Positions 56,391 through 63,451 of a stretch of 64,000 bases of DNA are shown here, one piece after another. Each line of letters starts with the position of its first letter. Positions within the stretch are counted from its first letter, which is position 1. Under the pieces are notes generated by a model that worked only from the letters and a program-made list of their open reading frames with translations, searched no databases and had not been told where the DNA came from. This stretch comes from Spirosoma profusum (lineage in GTDB: Bacteria > Bacteroidota > Bacteroidia > Cytophagales > Spirosomataceae). The position numbers and the translations under genes were made by a program. Location of the stretch: contig NZ_JACWZY010000001.1 of NCBI RefSeq assembly GCF_014699005.1, positions 1 through 64,000 of the forward strand, given 5' to 3'.

Positions 56391-56470
56391 CAATAGTCGT
56401 CAGTCATTAGTCGATAGTCTTTTGAGATTAAGTTGATTTTAAAGTTAAAGACTGATGACTATCGACTATT
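56391..56470. repeat. AGTC-rich imperfect inverted repeat, second copy
   Basis: AATAGTCGTCAGTCATTAGTCGATAGTC on one side faces GACTGATGACTATCGACTATT on the other. It fills the gap between the ABC ATPase and apnL-like genes and belongs to the same family as 3871-3957. It may act as an intercistronic hairpin. Confidence 0.65.
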
Positions 56471-56471
56471 T

Positions 56472-57947
56472 TTACCTCGTTGCTAATCCCATTATTTGTT
56501 CTTCGGTAGCTTCGTCTCCGTTTACTTCCCCGCTTAGCTGCCCTTCACACATGACCAGAATCCGGTCCGATAAAGCTAGTAATTCGGGTAGCTCACTCGA
56601 AATTAATAATATGGCTTTGCCTTCAGACGCTAGTTGACGTAGCAGGGCATATACTTCCGACTTGGCACCAATGTCCATGCCGTGCGTGGGTTCATCGACC
56701 AATAATACGTCGGGGTTGGTGAGCAGCCATCGGGCCAGCATTACTTTTTGTTGATTACCGCCACTCAATTTGCCAACCCGTTCGCGAACCGACGGCGTGC
56801 GGATAGATAACTTTTCCCGATACGTTTCGGCTACGTTTTCACTAGCTCTACTATCAAATAAACCAGTAGTAGTTCGGGAAGGGCGAATGGTAACAATATT
56901 CTGCGTGATAGTTTGGTCTGCGAACAGCCCCAGCGTCTTACGTTCTTCGGGCAAATAGCCGATGCCCAACTCAACCGCGTCAGCTGGGTGTATTGGCTGA
57001 ATTGGTTTGTCGTGCAGATAAATAGTTCCTGAATTCGTTTTGTCGGCACCGAAAATGGCCCGCGCCAACTCCGTCCGTCCGGCCCCAATCAGGCCAGCCA
57101 ACCCCAAAATTTCGCCCCGATTTAACTGAAAACTCACGTTGCTGAAGCCAGTTCCCGATACGTTATCAACGATCAGCACGGCTTCATTGGTAGCCGTCGA
57201 CGGTTGGCGTGCCATTACTACGTCGCGGCCAACCATGCGTCGGATCAGTTCGGTTGGGTTGGTATCGCGCACTGTCAAAGTACCCTGATAACGACCATCT
57301 TTCAGCACGGAAACGCGGTCGGCCACGGCAAAAATTTCGAGAAGCCGGTGTGAAATGTAAACAATCGTTTTGCCTGAATCACGGAGTTGTGCAACCAGTC
57401 GGAACAATGTCTGCGTTTCGCGTTCGGTGAGGGAGGCCGTTGGTTCGTCGAGCAATAACAGGTCGGGTTCCTGCGAGAGTGCCTTGGCAATTTCAACCAT
57501 TTGTTTTTGCCCGGTCGATAACGTACCAACCAACCGTTGAGGCTGCAAATCGGTTAAATTCAGTTGATTCAATAGATTTTCAGTTGCACTGAACAAAGTA
57601 CGATATTGAATCAAACCCCATTGGTTTCGGGGTTGCCGGTTAGCAAAAATATTCTCCGCTATAGATAAACTATCGACCAAACTAAGTTGCTGATAAACAA
57701 TAGCGATTCTTTGCTGCGTGGCTTCGGCTGGCCCGCTTAAGTGTATGGGATTGCCACGTAGCAACAACTGCCCCGAGTCGGGAGCAAGGTTGCCCGTCAG
57801 GATGTTCATCAGCGTACTTTTGCCCGCACCGTTTTCGCCACAGAGCGCATGAATCTCTCCCAGCTGCAAATCGAACGATACGTTGTCCAGCGCTTTTACG
57901 CCCGGAAACTGCTTGCTGATGCCCGTAAGCTGAAGAAAAGGCGTCAT
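56472..57947 (-). CDS. Sugar ABC transporter ATP-binding protein (RbsA/MglA type)
   Basis: A 491-residue double-ATPase subunit of a monosaccharide importer. Domain 1 has Walker A GENGAGKST (37-45), signature LSTGQKQ and Walker B LLLLDEPTASL. Domain 2 has the degenerate Walker A GLIGAGRTEL typical of the family, signature LSGGNQQK and LLVDEPTHGMD. It would energise the permease encoded at 63452 on the opposite strand, with a periplasmic binding protein outside the window. Its start overlaps the stop of the ApsD-like gene by four bases (ATGA), so the two are co-translated. Substrate, apiose by context, is inferred. Confidence 0.92.
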   Translation of the reverse strand: MTPFLQLTGISKQFPGVKALDNVSFDLQLGEIHALCGENGAGKSTLMNILTGNLAPDSGQLLLRGNPIHLSGPAEATQQRIAIVYQQLSLVDSLSIAENIFANRQPRNQWGLIQYRTLFSATENLLNQLNLTDLQPQRLVGTLSTGQKQMVEIAKALSQEPDLLLLDEPTASLTERETQTLFRLVAQLRDSGKTIVYISHRLLEIFAVADRVSVLKDGRYQGTLTVRDTNPTELIRRMVGRDVVMARQPSTATNEAVLIVDNVSGTGFSNVSFQLNRGEILGLAGLIGAGRTELARAIFGADKTNSGTIYLHDKPIQPIHPADAVELGIGYLPEERKTLGLFADQTITQNIVTIRPSRTTTGLFDSRASENVAETYREKLSIRTPSVRERVGKLSGGNQQKVMLARWLLTNPDVLLVDEPTHGMDIGAKSEVYALLRQLASEGKAILLISSELPELLALSDRILVMCEGQLSGEVNGDEATEEQIMGLATR

Positions 57948-58969
57948 AAGAAAATGATTTCGTTACGTCCGGCAGATTCGTAAGCCGCATACACTAGTCG
58001 AATAGTTTCGAAATTATCGACGCCCGTGGTTTCGGCACCGCCCTGGCCCTGTAAATCGGTTAGTAGATTTCGGTTGCAGGCCACGATTGATGCATGAACG
58101 ATGGCATAAGCCGGGTCGGCCCAGGCGTATTGTGGGGGAGGGGCTGCTACCGAGTAAGTGCCTGATTTTGTGGTGATACGTAGCTGGAAATCATGCATAA
58201 GTACTACCGATCCGAGATTGCCTTCTACCTGCACCAGCGTTTGCGGAAACGATTCTTTTTCGAGCAGCGATGCATACGACATTTCAGCAAAACAACTCAA
58301 TCCACTGCGCATTTTCATCAGCACATTCGCTACGTCTTCGCCACGAATCGTTGGGTTAACACGCATCGTCTGACATGTCAGCCACTCCGCTTCACCAAAC
58401 AGAAACCGGCATACATCCAGAATGTGAGAACCGATATCAGTCAAAATAAACTGTTCCAGATCGGCCAGAAAGGGTTGATTATCAAACACTGGGAAAGCTG
58501 AACAAAAACTCACCCGCGCTTTAAACGGCTGACCAATTTCACCTGAATCGAGAATGGATTTTAGCCGACGTAGCGGTGCCTGCCAGCGGAAATTTTCGTG
58601 AATATACAAGCGCACACCCGCCTGCCGACACATATCGCGCATCTGTCTGGCGGATTCCAGATTTGGCCCCATCGGTTTCTGACAAATGATGTCGAGGCCA
58701 CGTTGGGCGGCTTTTTCCGTGAAAATTGGATGGGTATCGACATCAGTAATGATGTCCACAAAATTTAATTCATGCGTGTGCTGGTCTAGAAGCTGGTCTA
58801 CGTTGTCGTATACGTTCGGTATGTTGAAACGCTGCGCTATATCGGCGGCTCTGGAGCGTGTTCGGTTATACACGGCCACTAATTCAACGCCCGGTAGTTC
58901 CTGCCAGGCTGGAATCTGATAATTCGCCCAAAAACCCGTTCCGATGACGGCAAATTTTAAATTTTGCAT
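57944..58969 (-). CDS. apsD: Gfo/Idh/MocA oxidoreductase, probable D-apiose dehydrogenase
   Basis: A 341-residue NAD(P)-dependent dehydrogenase; the ATG at 58969 (MQNLKFAVIGTGFWANYQ) is preferred to an in-frame TTG four codons upstream. The Rossmann motif GTGFWA and the catalytic-lysine motif CQKPMGP (EKP equivalent) are present, and FILTDIGSHILDVCRFL supplies the active-site His/Asp region. In characterised apiose pathways a Gfo/Idh enzyme oxidises D-apiose to D-apionolactone, the substrate of ApnL. It is the first gene of the minus-strand arm, followed by the sugar ABC ATPase and the ApnL-like lactonase, and diverges from the regulator. The family call is firm; the substrate is from context. 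Confidence 0.75.
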   Translation of the reverse strand: MQNLKFAVIGTGFWANYQIPAWQELPGVELVAVYNRTRSRAADIAQRFNIPNVYDNVDQLLDQHTHELNFVDIITDVDTHPIFTEKAAQRGLDIICQKPMGPNLESARQMRDMCRQAGVRLYIHENFRWQAPLRRLKSILDSGEIGQPFKARVSFCSAFPVFDNQPFLADLEQFILTDIGSHILDVCRFLFGEAEWLTCQTMRVNPTIRGEDVANVLMKMRSGLSCFAEMSYASLLEKESFPQTLVQVEGNLGSVVLMHDFQLRITTKSGTYSVAAPPPQYAWADPAYAIVHASIVACNRNLLTDLQGQGGAETTGVDNFETIRLVYAAYESAGRNEIIFL

Positions 58970-59084
58970 ATATTGTTGCAATATACCGGAAAAATTTTGA
59001 CATTTGCCAATACAATACTCTACTGTACTGTACTGGAAATTTTTAGTAAATATATACTAAGTTTCAGGTAGCCATCATTGTCAT
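58970..59084. promoter_or_regulatory. Divergent promoter region with candidate operator
   Basis: The 115 bases between the ApsD-like and regulator genes hold TTAGTAAATATATACTAA (59043-59060), an 18-bp palindrome with a single mismatched base pair (16 of 18 positions agree with the reverse complement), ending 24 bases before the regulator ATG; a candidate binding site for the GntR-type regulator. A second inverted repeat, ATATTG-TTG-CAATAT (58970-58984), touches the ApsD-like start codon, and TGTACTGTACTG lies between. TAAGTTTC at about 59058 is one base from the Bacteroidota -7 element. Confidence 0.6.
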
Positions 59085-60107
59085 ATGCAGGAAATGCTCC
59101 CCATACTACGTGTTGATACGGCCAATGCGCAGCCCAAGTACCAGCAGCTTGTGGACGCCGTTGTGGAGGCCATTGAACGTGGGGTTTATGACCGGGGTTA
59201 TCAGTTGCCATCTATTAATGAAGTGGCTGATAAACAGGGTATTGCGAAGGTAACGGTTGCTAAGGCCTACGAAGAATTAAGGCAGCGGGGAATTATTCAT
59301 GCTCAACACGGAAAGGGTTTTTATGTAGCAACGACCAACGTTCGAACACCCCTGAACATTTTTGTGCTGTTCGATACGTTGAATGCCTACAAAGAAACCC
59401 TGTATGATGCCCTGAAAGCATCATTACCAACCGATACGTCCCTGAGTGTATTTTTTCACCACTACAACCAGCCGGTTTTCGAGAGCCTGATACGTAACAA
59501 CCTGGGTAGCTACAAAGCCTACGTGATTATGCCGCATTTAGCAGAAGACGTATCGGAAGTAGTGGCTTTGATCCCGAAAGATAAACTGCTCCTGATTGAC
59601 CAGGCTCTACCTAATCTGATCGGTGATTATGCGGCTGTTTATCAGGATTTTGAAGCTGATACGTACGAAGCGCTGACGGCTGCCTGGGAGCGCCTGCAAC
59701 GGTTCGACAGCCTGACATTGGTACTGGCGAAAGATCATTTTCAGTACGTTCCTGATGGTATTTTACGGGGATTACAACGGTTTAGCAATGAGCGGAATTA
59801 CCCCTGCAACGTAGTGGATAATTACAGCGATGACCTGATTCAGCCTGGTAAGGCTTATCTGCTCTTCGCCGACCGCGATCTGGTTCAGTTCATCAAATAC
59901 CAGCTTCGACGGGGATGGAAACTTGGGCAGGATGTAGGCCTGATTTCATACGACGATACGCCCATGAAAGAGATTCTGGCGGGGGGTATCACGGTGATTT
60001 CGACGGACTTTGCCCAGATGGGACGTACCGCCGGGGAGTTGATTACCGGTCGCGTCCGTCAGCAGGTAGCCAATCCGGGCGGGCTGATATTAAGGGAGTC
60101 TTTGTGA
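59085..60107 (+). CDS. GntR-family regulator with periplasmic-binding-like sensor domain
   Basis: A 340-residue transcription factor. Residues about 13-83 form a GntR winged helix (AIERGVYDRGYQLPSINEVAD, VTVAKAYEELRQRGII, GKGFYV), and residues about 90-340 form a LacI/periplasmic-binding-protein-like sugar-sensing domain (DVGLISYDDTPMKEIL, TVISTDFAQMGRTAGELI), as in AraR-type regulators. It most likely represses or activates both arms of the divergent apiose-like locus in response to a pathway sugar. The palindrome at 59043-59060 is its candidate site. The next gene starts 96 bases downstream. Confidence 0.87.
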   Translation: MQEMLPILRVDTANAQPKYQQLVDAVVEAIERGVYDRGYQLPSINEVADKQGIAKVTVAKAYEELRQRGIIHAQHGKGFYVATTNVRTPLNIFVLFDTLNAYKETLYDALKASLPTDTSLSVFFHHYNQPVFESLIRNNLGSYKAYVIMPHLAEDVSEVVALIPKDKLLLIDQALPNLIGDYAAVYQDFEADTYEALTAAWERLQRFDSLTLVLAKDHFQYVPDGILRGLQRFSNERNYPCNVVDNYSDDLIQPGKAYLLFADRDLVQFIKYQLRRGWKLGQDVGLISYDDTPMKEILAGGITVISTDFAQMGRTAGELITGRVRQQVANPGGLILRESL

Positions 60108-60203
60108 ATGAATACCGATTAATGAAAAATGGATAATGATTTATTATTCTGGTTGTAATAGAGGTACGTATTGAAAAGTAAAGTATTCATTCTTCATTAG
60201 TCT

Positions 60204-61043
60204 ATGCTGATTGGCCTGAGTTCATATTCGTTTCCGTGGGCAGTGGGCATTCCGGGCTACGTACCGACGCAGCCGCTTACGCACGATGGTTTATTGGAAC
60301 GAGCTATCGCCTGGAACGTATCGGCTGTTCAATTTGGGGATAACCTGCCGCTGGACGTACTGTCGGTTGATGAATGGAAAGCGTTACGTTCGAAGGCCGA
60401 AGCCAACGGCATACAACTGGAAGTGGGGATGCGCGGCCTGAAACCGGTGAATCTGAAAACCTACATCCGGCTAGCGTGGGAAGCCCGGTCGCCGTTTCTG
60501 CGCGTGGTGATCGATGAGGGAGATTTTCAGCCGACAGTGGATGAGGTGATGGCTATTATTAAGGAAAAACTTCCGGCACTACGTCAGGCGGGTGTAATGT
60601 TGGGGATCGAGAATCACGACCGATTTTCGAGACGCGATTTGGCTAACATTGCTCGAAAAACGGATTCTGACTGGGTAGGATTTTGTGTCGATACGACCAA
60701 TTCAATGGGTGCGGGCGAGAGCGTGCTGGATGTGCTGGATGCGTTAACCTTCCTGAAGGTCGTGAATCTGCATCTCAAGGATTTTCGGGCGCAACGTATC
60801 GAGTCGAAAATGGGCTTTCACGTAGAAGGTTGCGAACCAGGAACTGGGTTATTGAACATACAAAACCTCCTGTACGACCGGAAGACGTATCAACTCAATA
60901 AACAGGATCGGCCTATTACGTTGACGCTGGAACAATGGCCGCCCTTTCGAAATACGCTCGACGAAACTATTGCGATGGAGCTGGCCTGGGCCGAAAAAGG
61001 TATTCAATGGATTAAACAAGCGATAACTGACTTACCCAAATGA
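60204..61043 (+). CDS. oiaC: TIM-barrel protein, probable 3-oxo-isoapionate decarboxylase
   Basis: A 279-residue protein of the xylose-isomerase-like TIM-barrel superfamily. The four metal ligands are visible: Glu136 (GIENH), Asp163 (CVDTTNS), His190 (NLHLKD) and Glu243 (LEQW). Many members isomerise or epimerise sugars, but beside ApnO and ApnL homologues the expected member is OiaC, which decarboxylates 3-oxo-isoapionate to L-erythrulose. The four-base ATGA overlap with the ApnO-like gene supports a consecutive step. The first base of the ATG is 60204. Fold and metal site are firm; the specific reaction is inferred. Confidence 0.72.
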   Translation: MLIGLSSYSFPWAVGIPGYVPTQPLTHDGLLERAIAWNVSAVQFGDNLPLDVLSVDEWKALRSKAEANGIQLEVGMRGLKPVNLKTYIRLAWEARSPFLRVVIDEGDFQPTVDEVMAIIKEKLPALRQAGVMLGIENHDRFSRRDLANIARKTDSDWVGFCVDTTNSMGAGESVLDVLDALTFLKVVNLHLKDFRAQRIESKMGFHVEGCEPGTGLLNIQNLLYDRKTYQLNKQDRPITLTLEQWPPFRNTLDETIAMELAWAEKGIQWIKQAITDLPK

Positions 61044-61873
61044 CAAAAATTGCCCTGGTAGGCGCGGGTGGCAAAATGGGCTGCCGCCTGACCGACAACT
61101 TTCTGAAATTACCCGAATACGACGTAGCATACCTGGAAGTCAGCCCGAAAGGCATCGAAAATTTAGGCGAGCGTGGCGTTTCGGTCAGCAAACAGAACGT
61201 AGCGATTCCCACCGCCGACGTAGTGATTCTGGCCGTTCCCGACGTAGCAATTGGTGCTATTTCAGAAGAAATTATCCCCGCCATGAAGTCGGGTGCGCTG
61301 GTGATGACACTCGATCCGGCAGCCCCGCTGGACGGCGTTATTGCCCATCGCGACGACCTCGGCTACGTAATCGCGCACCCTTGTCACCCGTCGGTTTTCA
61401 ACTGGGAACCTACTGAAGCTGCCTTCCGCGATTTTTACGGTGGTATTTCAGCAAAACAGTCGATTGTGGTGGCGCTGATGCACGGTACTGAAGCCCACTA
61501 CGTGTTGGGTGAGCGAATTTCGCAGGCCATGTACGCACCTATTAAAGACACGCACCGCATTACGTTGGAACAGATGGCGATTCTGGAACCAGCGATGGTC
61601 GAAACGCTGGCGCAGACCTGCATGGAAGTGGTGAAAGAAGGTTACGACCGCATTGTTACATTGGGTGTTCCCGAAGCGGCCGCCCGCGATTTTGTGCTGG
61701 GCCATCTGCGAATTCAGATTGCGGTACTCTTTAAGGAAGTGAACGGTACGTTCTCCGATGCGGCTTACAAAATCTCGAAACGGGCAAAACCAATTCTGTT
61801 TAAAGAAGGCTGGCAAAATATCTTCGAGATGGACGACATTCGGCAGCAGGTGAAAGACATTACGGCTCGGTAA
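61040..61873 (+). CDS. apnO: Probable D-apionate oxidoisomerase
   Basis: A 277-residue NAD-dependent dehydrogenase of the class often labelled semialdehyde/phosphogluconate dehydrogenase-like. The dinucleotide motif is VGAGGKMG (7-14); other conserved parts are VVILAVPDVAIG, HPCHPSVF and a helical C-terminal domain (EMDDIRQQVKDI). This is the family of ApnO, which oxidises and rearranges D-apionate to 3-oxo-isoapionate. It is translationally coupled to the OiaC-like gene and precedes the GH140-like gene by 100 bases, which fits the pathway order. Assignment rests on family recognition plus context. Confidence 0.72.
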   Translation: MTKIALVGAGGKMGCRLTDNFLKLPEYDVAYLEVSPKGIENLGERGVSVSKQNVAIPTADVVILAVPDVAIGAISEEIIPAMKSGALVMTLDPAAPLDGVIAHRDDLGYVIAHPCHPSVFNWEPTEAAFRDFYGGISAKQSIVVALMHGTEAHYVLGERISQAMYAPIKDTHRITLEQMAILEPAMVETLAQTCMEVVKEGYDRIVTLGVPEAAARDFVLGHLRIQIAVLFKEVNGTFSDAAYKISKRAKPILFKEGWQNIFEMDDIRQQVKDITAR

Positions 61874-61878
61874 TACTG

Positions 61879-61956
61879 GCCCAAACAGCCTGAGCCTGTT
61901 TGATTATTGGCAAAGGAAATCGTATGGTAAACAAGCATCCAGAGCCTGTTTGGGCC
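61879..61956. repeat. Short inverted repeat GGCCCAAACAG / CTGTTTGGGCC
   Basis: GGCCCAAACAG (61879-61889) and CTGTTTGGGCC (from about 61946) flank the gap before the GH140-like gene; AGCCTGTTTG also occurs as a direct repeat inside. The AGCCTGTTT core is the same as the outer arm of the hairpin at 31354. Confidence 0.5.
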
Positions 61957-61973
61957 TAATAAATCCTCTTTTC

Positions 61974-63362
61974 ATGAAAAAACGTATCATTTTTGCGGCT
62001 TTGCTTCTTTGGCAAAGTCTCGCTATGGCGCAACAACCCTTCTCCCACGGCCGCCTGAAAGTGTCAGATAACAAACGATACTTAGTTCATCAGGATGGTA
62101 CGCCTTTTTTCTGGATGGGCGATACGGCTTGGGAGTTGTTCCACCGGCTGAATCGCGAAGAAGCCGACCAGTATTTGAAAAAACGCGCCGAACAGGGTTT
62201 CACTGTCGTTCAGGCCGTTGCCCTCGCCGAATTTGACGGGCTGGTTGAACCGAACCCGTACGGCAACGTACCACTTCAGGACAAGGACCCGACAAAACCA
62301 AACGAAGCGTATTTTAGCCATGTCGATTACATTGTCGATAAGGCCGCCCAGTATGGTATCGTGATTGCTTTTTTACCGACCTGGGGCGATAAGTTGTTTA
62401 AAAATAAGTGGGGACAAGGCCCTGAAATTTTTAACGTATCGAATGCTCGTGTGTATGGGCGCTACGTTGGCAATCGGTACAAAAACCGCGAAAACATCGT
62501 CTGGATTATGGGTGGCGACCGTAACCCGCGCGACGGTTCGGAGGACGTAGTAGTTTGGCGGGCCATGGCTGAAGGCATTCAGGAAAGCGTTGGCGGAGCC
62601 GATAAAGCCTTGATCTCGTATCATCCGCAGCCTAACGGTATGGATGGTGGCGCGTCGAAATGGTTTAACAAGGAAGCCTGGTTCGATTTTAACATTCACC
62701 AGAACGGGCACTGCCGTTTCACGCCCATGTATGATCACATCACATACTCGTATAATCTCCAGCCAACGAGACCTACGATGGATGCTGAGCCTATTTACGA
62801 AGATCATCCAGTATGCTTCAACCCCAAGGAGTTAGGTACCTCGAACGCGTATGATGTGCGTGTGTATGCGTATCTGGATCTGTTCGCTGGAGCGCACGGG
62901 CACACCTATGGTTGCCACGACATCTGGCAGATGTATAGCTCCAAACGGCCCGCTGTTAATGGCCCGCATATTTACTGGCCCGAAGCTCTAGACCTCCCCG
63001 GCGCTAATCAGATGCGCTACGTTCGGAAACTGATGACCGCCCGTCCTCAACTCGACCGCGTTCCTGATCAATCGCTGATTGTCGAAAATAATCTGGCATC
63101 TGCTGAACGGATTCAGGCTACGCGTGGGAAAGATTATGCGTTCATCTACACGTCTGTTGGTAAACCATTTACGGTGAACCCGGGTAAGATTTCGGGCAAA
63201 AGCATTACCGCTACGTGGTTCGATCCGCGAACTGGTAAAACCCAGTCGGCTGCTACGTTCGATAATCAGAAATCCCAACAATTCACTCCGCCCTCCAAAG
63301 GCTACGGACAAGACTGGGTGCTGGTGCTGGACGATGCTTCTAAAAACTACGCAGCGTTGTAA
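61974..63362 (+). CDS. GH140 (DUF4038) apiosidase-like glycoside hydrolase
   Basis: A 462-residue exported enzyme. The ATG at 61974 starts the signal peptide MKKRIIFAALLLWQSLAMAQ; an in-frame TTG eight codons upstream is unlikely. Residues about 25-365 form the DUF4038 TIM barrel (PFFWMGDTAWELFHRL, VDKAAQYGIVIAFLPTWGD, NIVWIMGGDRNP, TMDAEPIYEDHP), with Asp182 and Glu272 as likely catalytic pair; the last ~85 residues are a Collagen_bind_2-type beta domain. Characterised GH140 members are endo-apiosidases that split apiose from galacturonan side chains of rhamnogalacturonan II. Next to apiose catabolic genes it would provide the sugar. It precedes the ABC permease gene. Confidence 0.83.
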   Translation: MKKRIIFAALLLWQSLAMAQQPFSHGRLKVSDNKRYLVHQDGTPFFWMGDTAWELFHRLNREEADQYLKKRAEQGFTVVQAVALAEFDGLVEPNPYGNVPLQDKDPTKPNEAYFSHVDYIVDKAAQYGIVIAFLPTWGDKLFKNKWGQGPEIFNVSNARVYGRYVGNRYKNRENIVWIMGGDRNPRDGSEDVVVWRAMAEGIQESVGGADKALISYHPQPNGMDGGASKWFNKEAWFDFNIHQNGHCRFTPMYDHITYSYNLQPTRPTMDAEPIYEDHPVCFNPKELGTSNAYDVRVYAYLDLFAGAHGHTYGCHDIWQMYSSKRPAVNGPHIYWPEALDLPGANQMRYVRKLMTARPQLDRVPDQSLIVENNLASAERIQATRGKDYAFIYTSVGKPFTVNPGKISGKSITATWFDPRTGKTQSAATFDNQKSQQFTPPSKGYGQDWVLVLDDASKNYAAL

Positions 63363-63366
63363 TAGC

Positions 63367-63442
63367 ATGTATGAAGTAGGATGTATGAGATAAGATTACA
63401 ACCCAACAACACGCATTATATCATATATCCTACTTCACACAT
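63367..63442. repeat. Inverted repeat between GH140-like and permease genes
   Basis: ATGTATGAAGTAGGATGTAT (from 63367) pairs with the segment at 63421-63442 at 20 of 22 positions around a 32-nt loop. It fills the whole intergenic gap and may reduce read-through into the permease gene. Confidence 0.7.
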
Positions 63443-63451
63443 TCCACGCTC

